DNA of 64,000 nt from positions 1 through 64,000 of the forward strand of contig JAGXFW010000004.1 of NCBI GenBank assembly GCA_024637035.1, read 5' to 3'. The stretch is from Actinomycetes bacterium. GTDB lineage: Bacteria > Actinomycetota > Thermoleophilia > RBG-16-64-13. This document shows positions 47,204-55,416 of the stretch, one piece after another. How positions within the stretch are numbered: position 1 is the stretch's first letter; each line of letters starts with the position of its first letter. Below the pieces are notes generated by a model. That model searched no databases and was not told the DNA's origin. It saw nothing but the letters and a program-made list of their open reading frames with translations. A program made the position numbers and the translations under genes.

Positions 47204-48223
47204 CTATCGTGCGAGCTCTTCGATCCTGCGGGTGATGTCCTCCACGACTTCCAGCGGGACCTCGATCCCCCGGTTGGCCCATCCACGCATCTCGGGCAGG
47301 TGGTAATCGAAGCCTTCGGCGGCCAAGTCGGGCGCCGCCTTGACGAGAGCCTGCACCAGCCCGGAGGCTTCCGCATGACCCACATCGCCGGTCGCCGTCG
47401 GCCACATCTGCAGTCGGTGCCACAGGAGCGCCAGTCCCCTGAATGCCGCGGCCCAGTCTACGTAGGGAGCGATGGGCGTCCCCACCGCGGTCAGGCTGGG
47501 TTCGAGTCGGTACAGTACCTGTCGGCCGGTTTCTCGGCGCGCCGCGAGTCTCAATTGCGCCAGATCACTCAGGTACTGAGCCACGGCGGTCTTGGCGTAC
47601 AGGCTTCGTTGGGCGATGAGCCGGCCATGACTCCACTCGTGTGTCCACAAGTAGGTGAGTACCTCGGCCCGCGCGCCGATGCCGGTCAGCCCTCGCGCTC
47701 GGAACCTCGCGCACGCTGGGAGGGACGCATCCGGCGCCTCCGACATCCCCCGAAGCACCAACGGGCCCCGCGCGAAGCCGTGTGCCAGGAACACCGGATC
47801 TTGTTCTCCCCACCCGCTCCCGCCGTGTCCGGATTGGAACAGGGGAATTGCGGGCCGGGTGGCGGGGGGATCTGGAGCGGTATCGGGGGACTCCACGAGG
47901 GTCCGCCACTGCCGGCGGCCGCTGTGCGCCGCAACGAGATCGGCCATGGCGGCCGCCACCCGTGGTGTCTCGTCGGACGCCGAGGCGATCGACCGCTTGA
48001 GGCGGACCAGATCGACACGGGCGGCGTTCGTGACGAGCCAGTCCAGCACCTCGTCGAACAGGCGCGCGTCAAAGCGCCCGAAATCGGCTGTCGCCAGCAC
48101 GAGCGCTTCAGGATCGACGAGGGACGCCTGCGACGCCCCCACACCGGCGACGCCCACCGCCGTCCAGTGGGCCCACAGGAGGTCGAGCACAGCTTCGAGG
48201 AATCGCGTGCTAGCCGGGTGCAT
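47204..48223 (-). CDS. Uncharacterised partner protein encoded with an NTase (HTH-containing?)
   Basis: Long ORF, 14-nt overlap with the NTase ORF; LIAQRSLYAKTAVAQYLSDLAQLRLAARRETGRQVLYRLEPS resembles a winged-helix segment. Confidence 0.6.
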   Translation of the reverse strand: MHPASTRFLEAVLDLLWAHWTAVGVAGVGASQASLVDPEALVLATADFGRFDARLFDEVLDWLVTNAARVDLVRLKRSIASASDETPRVAAAMADLVAAHSGRRQWRTLVESPDTAPDPPATRPAIPLFQSGHGGSGWGEQDPVFLAHGFARGPLVLRGMSEAPDASLPACARFRARGLTGIGARAEVLTYLWTHEWSHGRLIAQRSLYAKTAVAQYLSDLAQLRLAARRETGRQVLYRLEPSLTAVGTPIAPYVDWAAAFRGLALLWHRLQMWPTATGDVGHAEASGLVQALVKAAPDLAAEGFDYHLPEMRGWANRGIEVPLEVVEDITRRIEELAR

Positions 48224-48665
48224 CGCACTGTGCCTCTTTCAGGGCGATCAGGTCGACTCGGCTGGGGAGATGCACGGCCAAGCGCGGGCCGTGGCTACGC
48301 CGGACGAGGCGCGACTCGAACCCCTGCGGCAGACCCCAGTCAAGCAGGCAGGCGGGGCCTGCGTTCAGCCAGTTGGGATTGAGCCCCAGATCGAGGGCCG
48401 TTTGCCCGGCTGCAGCCGCGAGTTCCGGAGGTAGCGGATCATGCTTCACGATCCCTGGGATGTCATGGCCGGATCGTAGCCCGAGCACATCGACATCCTT
48501 CGTGGGTCTGGAGATGAAGCCGAGGATCGTAAGCGCCGCCCCGCCAACAATCACCAACTCGAACACGGGTCCGACTTCGCCAAGCAAGATCGCGAGCGTT
48601 TGTAGGGCGCGCTCGATGTCGGGCGGTGCGACGGGAGGAACTGCCTCTGTTTCATTCCGGCTCAT
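48210..48665 (-). CDS. Nucleotidyltransferase-like protein (DUF6036-like)
   Basis: GPVFELVIVGGAALTILGFISRPTKDVDVLGL...PSRVDLIALKEAQ. Confidence 0.75.
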   Translation of the reverse strand: MSRNETEAVPPVAPPDIERALQTLAILLGEVGPVFELVIVGGAALTILGFISRPTKDVDVLGLRSGHDIPGIVKHDPLPPELAAAAGQTALDLGLNPNWLNAGPACLLDWGLPQGFESRLVRRSHGPRLAVHLPSRVDLIALKEAQCDAPG

Positions 48666-48667
48666 GC

Positions 48668-48695
48668 GGACATTATGTCCTGTCTATGAGGACAT
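48668..48695. promoter_or_regulatory. Operator-like cluster of GGACAT half-sites
   Basis: GGACATTATGTCC followed by GGACAT at 48690-48695, immediately upstream of the NTase start. Confidence 0.55.
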
Positions 48696-48790
48696 AGTAA
48701 GAGTGACTTCCAACGTCACGTCTCCGAGATACCTCCAACGGAAGAGCGCCTTGGGGTTTCAGTTGGGGGTGCGGACGGACAGGCGGGGGG

Positions 48791-49069
48791 TTACTCTTGG
48801 GCCAGCTCTGCTCCGTGCCAGTCGGCGATCGAGTCGGCCAGGTAGGCGTCGTGGCGTCGAGTCACGTCGGCCTCGGCCCCGGGGAAGGCGCCCACGGTGG
48901 CGCAGGCTCGCGTGCGCAGGGTCGCACGATCTGGACCTGGCCGGGCTCCGACGTGCGCGTCCACCGCCCGACGAACCACCTCCGACATGGAAAGGCCCTG
49001 CTCTCGGGCGGCCCGTCGCAGCGCGACGGCCTGCTGTTCCGTGAACTCGATCTGTCTACGGATCATCAT
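48791..49069 (-). CDS. Ribbon-helix-helix (CopG-like) protein
   Basis: IRRQIEFTEQQAVALRRAAREQGLSMSEVVRRAVDAHV. Confidence 0.8.
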   Translation of the reverse strand: MMIRRQIEFTEQQAVALRRAAREQGLSMSEVVRRAVDAHVGARPGPDRATLRTRACATVGAFPGAEADVTRRHDAYLADSIADWHGAELAQE

Positions 49070-49086
49070 GGCCTCCTTCTGGTGCG

Positions 49087-49770
49087 TTACGCGTTCTGGT
49101 CGGGCCAGGTCATCAGGTCGATCTCGCCCACCACGCGGCGCAGTTCGAGCACGAGCCGGGTGTAGCCGGTCGGGTCGGGGGTGGCGTCGGGTGCGGCCGG
49201 GGTGCCGGGGGGCTGGTCCTCCACCGACTCCTGGAGCACGGCCACCAGGGAGCGGAAGTACCAGAGCACGTCGGCGGGGCCGGCGTTGAAGCGCTGCCAG
49301 AGGAGGGAGCCGTGCACCTGGTAGTCGTCGCGGATCGAGCGGGCGTTGTGGAGCTTGTCGGCCGCGGCCACCAGGAGCACCGAGCGGTCGGCGGTGAGGA
49401 AGTGTTCGAGGTAGGCGTCCTTGCGGGCGCGCCACTCCGCCTTGGGACGGTCGACCTCACCCGGCTCGGCCACGTGGTCGGAGCAGCCGAGCACGATGTC
49501 GGCCACCCGGTCGCCGAACTCGGCCCTGATGGCGTCCAGGGCACCACGGCCCCCACCGTCTTCGACCACGTCGTGCAGGAGCGCGGCGATGGCTTCGTCC
49601 TCGTCGGCCCCGTGCTCGAGGACCAGGGCGGTGACTGCCAGGGGGTGCGAGAGGTAAGGGATGCGCGTGCCCTTGCGGAGCTGCCCGTCGTGGGCGCGGC
49701 GGGCTACCTCGAGGGCGCGCGTGAAGCGCCCGGTGAGGGTGGCGGCGGCGGGCTGGGTGCTTTGGTCCAT
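49087..49770 (-). CDS. HD-domain phosphohydrolase (MESH1/RelA-hydrolase-like)
   Basis: RRAHDGQLRKGTRIPYLSHPLAVTALVLEHGADEDEAIAALLHDVVEDGG. Confidence 0.9.
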   Translation of the reverse strand: MDQSTQPAAATLTGRFTRALEVARRAHDGQLRKGTRIPYLSHPLAVTALVLEHGADEDEAIAALLHDVVEDGGGRGALDAIRAEFGDRVADIVLGCSDHVAEPGEVDRPKAEWRARKDAYLEHFLTADRSVLLVAAADKLHNARSIRDDYQVHGSLLWQRFNAGPADVLWYFRSLVAVLQESVEDQPPGTPAAPDATPDPTGYTRLVLELRRVVGEIDLMTWPDQNA

Positions 49771-49807
49771 GGGGCGATCATACCGCCCCCGGGGGCCTCT
49801 GGTTGGG

Positions 49808-49981
49808 TCAGCCGAAGCGCAGGAGGCGCGTGACGTCCACCATGATGAAGAGCACGGCGCCGATGAGGTAGCCGAGGGAGAGGTTGGGCTCGCTGAAGTA
49901 GAGGGCGACCTTGGACGCACCGATGGCCCCGAGCCCCAGGAAGATCATGGCAGCGCCTTGGATGTACGTCGTAGGTAGCAT
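49808..49981 (-). CDS. Small two-TM protein
   Basis: MLPTTYIQGAAMIFLGLGAIGASKVALYFSEPNLSLGYLIGAVLFIMVDVTRLLRFG. Confidence 0.55.
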   Translation of the reverse strand: MLPTTYIQGAAMIFLGLGAIGASKVALYFSEPNLSLGYLIGAVLFIMVDVTRLLRFG

Positions 49982-50094
49982 AGTGACTTCATCGGCGGGA
50001 AGTCGGCGGGGCTTGAGGGGAGAGGGGGCGGGGCGCCTTGGGGGCGCGGGAGTTTCCCCGGCGCCGCGGATGCCCTCCGCCGGTTCGCCCTCGA

Positions 50095-50154
50095 TCACCA
50101 TTCAATGGCTGGGCCTAGCTCTTCCTCGGCTTCGGGGTGAAACGAATAGTTCAT
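50095..50154 (-). pseudogene. ParE/RelE toxin stub (19 codons)
   Basis: MNYSFHPEAEEELGPAIEW then TGA; ATGA overlap with the antitoxin stop. Confidence 0.65.
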
Positions 50155-50378
50155 TTCTCGAGACGGCCACGGATCCTATCGAACACGTCGTTCCCGGGAA
50201 CGGCTTCAACGCGACCTGATCGCAACTCGGACAGGCGGCGATTGGCGACCTTGAGCCACTCGATCTCGACTTCAGCCAACGGAGGATTGATTGATAGGAG
50301 CAGAGAATCGATGACCATGACCCTCTCTTCAACAGGCAGGCTCTTGGCCTCTTCGATGATCTCCTTCATTCCGTGCAC
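50151..50378 (-). CDS. Addiction-module-component-type antitoxin
   Basis: MKEIIEEAKSLPVEERVMVIDSLLLSINPPLAEVEIEWLKVANRRLSELRSGRVEAVPGNDVFDRIRGRL. Confidence 0.82.
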   Translation of the reverse strand: MHGMKEIIEEAKSLPVEERVMVIDSLLLSINPPLAEVEIEWLKVANRRLSELRSGRVEAVPGNDVFDRIRGRLEK

Positions 50379-50588
50379 TGAATGACCACCTTTCCGACCT
50401 GAGCCAGCACATCAAGCCTGAGCAGTCCTTCGCCAACCAAACTAGCATCTCAAGGCCGCTTGAACTTGTATCCTACCGGTCACCTCGGACGGCCGTCACC
50501 CAACGGTGTTCCGGCAGGGTATCGGTTTCGCGGACGTGCGCATGTCTGCGTATCTCTCGCCAGGGGACGTCGGGCCGTCGAGCAGTGC

Positions 50589-50867
50589 CTACACCGCACG
50601 GATGGCCGCGGCCATGACTTCCTCGCGTATCTCAGGCCTCAGACCACCTACTGTTACCAAATCGACCTTCTCGCCCAAGATCTCCTCGAGGAAGTACCGA
50701 AGACGACAAACCCTGAAGAAGCTTAGCGGGGCACTGGGCTGGTGTCGGACAAGCACGTCTACATCGCTGCCGGGTTCTGCTTCGCCTCGTGCCACCGAGC
50801 CAAAGATAGAGATCTCCTCGACGCCTAGGGCCAGAAGCTCTTCTCGATGTGACGCCAGCAGCCGCAA
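50589..50867 (-). CDS. MNT-type minimal nucleotidyltransferase
   Basis: LGVEEISIFGSVARGEAEPGSDVDVLV...FFRVCRLRYFLEEILGEKVDLVT. Confidence 0.88.
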   Translation of the reverse strand: MRLLASHREELLALGVEEISIFGSVARGEAEPGSDVDVLVRHQPSAPLSFFRVCRLRYFLEEILGEKVDLVTVGGLRPEIREEVMAAAIRAV

Positions 50868-51099
50868 AGCCTCGTCGCGCAGTATGGTCGATCACCCCCT
50901 CTATTCGGCTATTGTCGCATTCCCTCCGATGAGGCGCTACGAATCCGGGTTCTGGTCGGGAGGGCGATGCGGGTTGGTGGTGTGCGGAGTCAGTGCGAGT
51001 GGCCCGCCAGGTGCGTGAGAACTCGCTAAGCCGGCATATCCTGTTCCTATCCGAGTTTCTCGGGGCGCCGAGATGCGCTAGAATCGTGGTCCTCCGCGC

Positions 51100-51196
51100 G
51101 GAGTGGCATCCGGTCTGGTGGCCGGCCCGGTCTTCAAAACCGCTGTTCGGCGGTGATCCCGTCGAGGGTGGGTTCGATTCCCACGCCGCTCCGCCA
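51100..51196 (+). tRNA. selC: tRNA-Sec (UCA)
   Basis: GGAGTGGC...GCCGCTCC 8-bp acceptor stem (one G-U), anticodon TCA at 51134-51136 in loop CTTCAAA, long variable arm, GTGGG-TTCGATT-CCCAC T-arm, G discriminator and encoded CCA. Confidence 0.95.
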
Positions 51197-51208
51197 TTCG
51201 GTTTGCAG

Positions 51209-51240
51209 TTGCGATATGCAAGCTGGCCAATCCTTGCTAG
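51209..51240. repeat. Direct repeat copy 1: TTGCGATATGCAAGCTGGCCAATCCTTGCTAG
   Basis: Matches 52666-52717 apart from an internal expansion; begins 12 bp after tRNA-Sec. Confidence 0.75.
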
Positions 51241-51290
51241 CCCGACTCCTCCCTTGCGCGTCGTCGGTGGCGTACGGCGATTGCGCTTGC

Positions 51291-51306
51291 GTATCCTAAG
51301 GGATAC
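51291..51306. promoter_or_regulatory. Palindrome GTATCC-TAAG-GGATAC (operator over -10-like TACAAT)
   Basis: Perfect 6-bp arms, 9 bp before the GTG start of the toxin ORF. Confidence 0.6.
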
Positions 51307-51315
51307 AATGGTGCC

Positions 51316-51606
51316 GTGATCGAGATCCGGCAGACGGAGGCGTACGCGTCGTGGTTCGAGGGGCTCCGTGACCGAGAGGCCAAGTCCCGCATCCTCATCC
51401 GCATCCGCCGGCTCTCGTTGGGTAACCCCGGGGACGTCAAACCGGTGGGGGAGGGTGTCTCCGAACTGCGAATCCCCTACGGCCCCGGCTACCGGATCTA
51501 CTTCACCAAGCAAGGGGAGACGATCGTCGTCTTGCTGGCCGGCGGCGACAAGTCAACCCAGAAGCGCGATGTCGAGCGAGCCAGAGATCTCGCCAGCGGT
51601 CTTTGA
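51316..51606 (+). CDS. RelE/HigB-like killer protein (phage-derived Gp49-like/addiction killer)
   Basis: FEGLRDREAKSRILIRIRRLSLGNPGDVKPVGEGVSELRIPYGPGYRIYFTKQGETIVVLLAGGDKSTQKRDV. Confidence 0.92.
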   Translation: MIEIRQTEAYASWFEGLRDREAKSRILIRIRRLSLGNPGDVKPVGEGVSELRIPYGPGYRIYFTKQGETIVVLLAGGDKSTQKRDVERARDLASGL

Positions 51607-51617
51607 GGAGGTCTACT

Positions 51618-51917
51618 ATGCCTGAGAAAGAGACGAGAACCCGACCCTGGGATCCGGCCCGCTACCTCAAGAGCGACGAGGACATCGCATCCTACCTGGA
51701 TGCCGCCTTGGAGGAGGAGGACCCCGCCGTCCTGGCCGCCGCGTTGGGCGATGTGGCCCGGGCAAAGGGCATGACCGAACTCGCGCGGGAGACCGGACTG
51801 GGGCGGGAGAGCCTCTATAAAGCCCTCTCTCTGGACGGCAACCCGGAGTTCGGTACCGTGCAGAAGGTGGTTCGCTCGCTCGGGCTAGAGCTGCACGTTA
51901 CGGCGCGATCGGGCTAA
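51618..51917 (+). CDS. Cognate HTH antitoxin (addiction module antidote)
   Basis: IASYLDAALEEEDPAVLAAALGDVARAKGMTELARETGLGRESLYKALSLDGNPEFGTVQKVVRSLGLEL. Confidence 0.92.
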   Translation: MPEKETRTRPWDPARYLKSDEDIASYLDAALEEEDPAVLAAALGDVARAKGMTELARETGLGRESLYKALSLDGNPEFGTVQKVVRSLGLELHVTARSG

Positions 51918-52021
51918 CAGGCGCATCGACCCGACTCGCCAAGGCTCGCGGGTCATGCGCAAGGGCGTCAGCCACAGCGCCCCCTATGGTATCGTTGGTT
52001 GTACCTTAGGAGGTTCTTCCA

Positions 52022-52297
52022 ATGAGTAGTCTGCCCGTCATCATCCCCATCTCCGATTTGCGTCAGGACGCTGCCGGCATCATCAAGCGCATGTCCGCTT
52101 CGGACGAACCCGTCGTCATCACACAGCGTGGACGTGCCTCTGCCGTGCTCGTGAGCGCGGAAGCCTATGGGCGCATGCAGCACGAGAACGAGATCCTACG
52201 CATCCTCGCGCAGGGTGACGCGGAGATCGCGGCGGGCGTCGGGCGCGATGCAGACGAGGTGATGGCTGAGGCGCGCGCGTTGCTCGCGGCGGAGTAG
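52022..52297 (+). CDS. Phd/YefM-family antitoxin
   Basis: IIPISDLRQDAAGIIKRMSASDEPVVITQRGRASAVLVSAEAYGRM. Confidence 0.9.
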   Translation: MSSLPVIIPISDLRQDAAGIIKRMSASDEPVVITQRGRASAVLVSAEAYGRMQHENEILRILAQGDAEIAAGVGRDADEVMAEARALLAAE

Positions 52298-52301
52298 CCA
52301 G

Positions 52302-52604
52302 ATGCGAGTACGGTTCACGCCGCAGGCGGAGCGTCAGTACTTCAGCGCGCTGAGCTACCTGCGAGCGAAGAACCCATCCGGGGCGGCTACCGTGCAGCAA
52401 CGCGCTGAGACGGTGATCGCCCAGTTGCGTGAGCATCCTCACTCCGGTCACGCGATACCGGAATTCCCCGATCTCCCGCATCGCGAGCTCCCAGTTCCGC
52501 CGTATCGCTTCTTCCATCGAGTGGTCGACGACACGGTCTGGATAGTCGGTGTGTGGCATGCCCGACAGCTGCCCGAGCGGCCTGGCGACGTGGCGCGCGG
52601 CTAA
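52302..52604 (+). CDS. ParE/RelE-family toxin
   Basis: MRVRFTPQAERQYFSALSYLRAKNPSGAATVQQRAETVIAQLREHPHSGHAIPEFPDLPHRELPVPPYRFFHRVVDDTVWIVGVWHARQ. Confidence 0.9.
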   Translation: MRVRFTPQAERQYFSALSYLRAKNPSGAATVQQRAETVIAQLREHPHSGHAIPEFPDLPHRELPVPPYRFFHRVVDDTVWIVGVWHARQLPERPGDVARG

Positions 52605-52665
52605 GAAGCGGCCAGCCGTTGGCTCCATCGTGCATTCCCTTCCCGCCTTCCGCGAGAACATGCAT

Positions 52666-52717
52666 TTGCGATATGCAGACTGATGCAGACTGATGCAGAC
52701 TGGCCAATCCTTGTTAG
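52666..52717. repeat. Direct repeat copy 2 with internal 10-bp tandem expansion (TGATGCAGAC)
   Basis: TTGCGATATGCAGAC-TGATGCAGAC-TGATGCAGAC-TGGCCAATCCTTGTTAG. Confidence 0.75.
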
Positions 52718-52721
52718 ATTC

Positions 52722-52752
52722 ATGACGCTTGACGTATGACGTAACGCGTCAT
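52722..52752. promoter_or_regulatory. higBA operator/promoter: ATGACGC...GCGTCAT
   Basis: 7-bp inverted arms with internal TTGACGTATGACGTA, 12 bp before the higB start. Confidence 0.6.
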
Positions 52753-52763
52753 AGACTCGTCAC

Positions 52764-53045
52764 ATGATCAAGTCGTTCGCCGACAGCGAAACTGAGAAGG
52801 TGTTCGGCCGGCGGTTCTCCAGGAAGCTGCCCGGCGACATCCAAGTTGTCGCGTTGCGCAAGTTGAGGATGCTCAACAACGCCCGCGTCATCAACGACCT
52901 CAGGAGCCCTCCCGCGGATCGGCTCGAGAAGCTGTCAAGAGACCGCGAAGGCCAGCACAGCGTCCGCATCAACGATCAATGGCGCGTCTGTTTCGTCTGG
53001 AACGATGGCGACGCGTACGACGTGGAGATCACGGACTACCACTAG
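52764..53045 (+). CDS. higB: HigB-family toxin
   Basis: MIKSFADSETEKVFGRRFSRKLPGDIQVVALRKLRMLNNARVINDLRSPPADRLEKLSRDREGQHSVRINDQWRVCFVW. Confidence 0.95.
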   Translation: MIKSFADSETEKVFGRRFSRKLPGDIQVVALRKLRMLNNARVINDLRSPPADRLEKLSRDREGQHSVRINDQWRVCFVWNDGDAYDVEITDYH

Positions 53046-53059
53046 AGAGGAGGCCTGTC

Positions 53060-53365
53060 ATGGCAGACAAGATGCTTGCACCTGTGCATCCCGGCGAGGT
53101 GCTGCTCGAGGAGTTCTTGAAGCCGCTCGAGCTTAGCCAGAACCGCCTGGCTTTGGGTATTGGCGTGTCCCCGCGGCGGATCAACGAGATCGTTCTGGGC
53201 AAGCGCCGTGTCACGGCAGAGACCGCGCTTCGGCTCGGTCGCTATTTCGATACGACGCCTCAGTTCTGGCTCGGCCTGCAGGCTGACTATGACTTGGATG
53301 TCGCGTCGGACGAACTGGGCGGAAGACTGGACCGCGAGGTCCATGGCCGCGCTGTTGCGGAGTAG
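53060..53365 (+). CDS. higA: HigA-family antitoxin
   Basis: PVHPGEVLLEEFLKPLELSQNRLALGIGVSPRRINEIVLGKRRVTAETALRLGRYFDTTPQFWLGLQADYDL. Confidence 0.95.
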   Translation: MADKMLAPVHPGEVLLEEFLKPLELSQNRLALGIGVSPRRINEIVLGKRRVTAETALRLGRYFDTTPQFWLGLQADYDLDVASDELGGRLDREVHGRAVAE

Positions 53366-53612
53366 GCTCAGAATTCAACAATGAATCCGTTGGTCACATT
53401 GTCGACGCTCGAGCGTGCCGCACACGCCGTGGGCAAACGATTGAAGATACTGCTGACGGCGTAGGGCGGCTGTCCTAACAATGCGTGACTCATTCACGTG
53501 CGTGCGGCTCGGTACGCAGTTCGGGCATCCGGGGGGGACTGCCTGTCCAGCGGACACCGCCTCTTCGGCCGCCGCAGCGGGTTGTCGTTCCACCCGGCGT
53601 ATCTCGCACGCC

Positions 53613-54164
53613 TCATCGCGGCTCCTCGCCCACCAGCAACCCGCTCCCCGCAAGTCCGTGCTTCTCTCGGACCTCATCGATCGTCGACCGAGAGATACCG
53701 GCCACGGTCCGAGGGGGCCGGTCCCAGGGGATGATGCGCATGATCATCCGGTCCTTACGAGAGCCGCTCTCGGCCCGCAGGGCGTCCGTCACTCGGCGGC
53801 GCTCGGTCGTGGGGCTGTCCCGCACGGTCGCATCCCCGGTCCGCTTGGCGTAGAGCCAGGGGTCCCAGCGGTAGGTCACGAGGCCGATCTGGACGGTGGT
53901 CGGGCTCCCCGGTACCTCCAGGAGGAGTCCCCACCGCGTCCGCCATTCGCCACCGAGGGCTTGCTCCTTCCCCTCGACCAAGATGCCCGTGGCCCGGGGG
54001 CCGGCGAGGAGGAAGAGGTGGCTCCCGTCCTTCAGGCGCTCGAGCGGCTGGTAGCTGATCGGTCCATCCCCGAGGACCGAGTGGCAGAGGGCGATGAACT
54101 GCCTCCCCTGGGGACTCTCCTCGATGATGTTCACGCCGGGGTGCTTGCGTCTCGGTTTGCTCAT
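53613..54164 (-). CDS. Hypothetical protein downstream of the second structured leader
   Basis: GAGGAGGCGGCC before ATG at 54164; VNIIEESPQGRQFIALCHSVLGDGPISYQPLERLKDGSHLFLLAGPRATG... Confidence 0.6.
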   Translation of the reverse strand: MSKPRRKHPGVNIIEESPQGRQFIALCHSVLGDGPISYQPLERLKDGSHLFLLAGPRATGILVEGKEQALGGEWRTRWGLLLEVPGSPTTVQIGLVTYRWDPWLYAKRTGDATVRDSPTTERRRVTDALRAESGSRKDRMIMRIIPWDRPPRTVAGISRSTIDEVREKHGLAGSGLLVGEEPR

Positions 54165-54280
54165 GGCCGCCTCCTCGGGGTGCGTGCGACCCAATGAGGG
54201 GGGGCGGGCGAGGGGCGGGCCACGTATGCAAAGCCGTGACTCGGTGGAGACTGGTAGTTCAGGACGTTGCTTGTGTCCCG

Positions 54281-54366
54281 CACATCGGGGGCTACTGCCC
54301 TCAAGGCACCGTTGGCGTCTCCTGCCCGGTTGCCGGACCCCTGTTTGGGGTCGCTCTTGATGATGG
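54281..54366 (-). ncRNA. S-box-like (SAM-I/SAM-IV clan) riboswitch candidate, copy 2
   Basis: Minus strand CCATCATCAAGAGC-GACCCC[AAACA]GGGGTC-CGGCAACCGGGCAGGAGACGCCAACGGTGCC-TTGA-GGGC[AGTA]GCCC-CCGATG. Confidence 0.6.
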
Positions 54367-54524
54367 ACTAAGTGTAGCAGGAGGGTCGGACGGAAAGCCG
54401 AGGTCGCCGCTCAGTCCAGTCCGCGTGTGATGCTCCACCCCGTCGCCGGCCTCGACGGTAACGGGCAAGTGTCCCCTGCAGCGGCTAGCCAGGCGGCAAC
54501 CGCACCTTCAATGCCAGCGCCCAC

Positions 54525-54995
54525 TCATCCAGACTGAACGATCCTACGGTTGCGCGCCTCGATGAACTCCATAGCGAGGCGCATGTACCCGACATAGGAT
54601 TCCTTCGTGGAAGGAAGCGGTGATGTCTTGAATCCATCGAAAGCCGTGAAGAACACCACTGCGGAGAAATCCTCGTTGACCAGGTCTTGCAGTAGGAAGA
54701 ACTCCACGTATCCACGGAAGTCCTCAAATAGGCTGAAGAAGTCAGCGTAGCGCTCCAGCACTTCGCTCAGAGGACTGATTTGGCCGAGATAGTATCTCCT
54801 GATGCACTCCACTGTGAGGTCGAATCGGTCCTTGATTCGCGGGTGGAACCCGCGTGCGCCGTTGATCGCCATCTTGCGCCCGATACGATTGCCGGGGAAT
54901 ACCATCATGCCGCCGATGGTGTAGCCGATCGTGCCGAACGCATCCAAATCATCAGGCGGTATCTGTCCGATGATGTGCGCGATCTTGGGCTCTCG
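54525..54995 (-). pseudogene. DUF6994-like protein fragment, N-terminus replaced
   Basis: AHIIGQIPPDDLDAFGTIGYTIGGMMVFPGNRIGRKMAINGARGFHPRIKDRFDLTVECIRRYYLGQISPLSEVLERYADFFSLFEDFRGYVEFFLLQDLVNEDFSAVVFF; upstream frame not protein-like. Confidence 0.5.
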
Positions 54996-55337
54996 CCTGA
55001 ACGCGGTTTCTGGGGCTACGGCATCAATAGCTACGCCTTCTACTACTGTACCGTCACGCCGAACTCGAGGATCTTCCTGCGGCTGCCCTACGGTGGGGTC
55101 TACATGGGGGAACCGGAGCGTGAGGCCCTCTTCACGTTCTTCGAGCGTTTCACCCCCTTCTTGGAGCGGACGCTCCCTCTCGTTTCCTCGTTGACGCTGG
55201 TCGAGTCCATGGGTCGTGCCTTTCGGCAGTTCAATCTGCGAGCCGGCGCTGTAGTAGAGGAAACCGAGCCCTCTCTCCACCGCGACGTATCCCACTGGGA
55301 GGCGTTGGAGGCGAGGCTGGGCGCGTCTGCTCGTTGA
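54990..55337 (+). pseudogene. C-terminal fragment of an unidentified protein
   Basis: FWGYGINSYAFYYCTVTPNSRIFLRLPYGGVYMGEPEREALFTFFERFTPFLERTLPLVSSLTLVESMGRAFRQFNLRAGAVVEE looks coding; no plausible start. Confidence 0.45.
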
Positions 55338-55416
55338 GGCACCTGGCACGCAATGTCTTGACAGACTAGACACGACTAAACGAGCAGCGATAAGATACGT
55401 TTAGTCTGTAAAGGGG

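Noticed and set aside
50632-51513. 293-aa minus ORF across the tRNA-Sec region
   Set aside because: Reads through a tRNA on the opposite strand and overlaps the well-supported MNT NTase; Arg/Pro/Ser-rich artefact.
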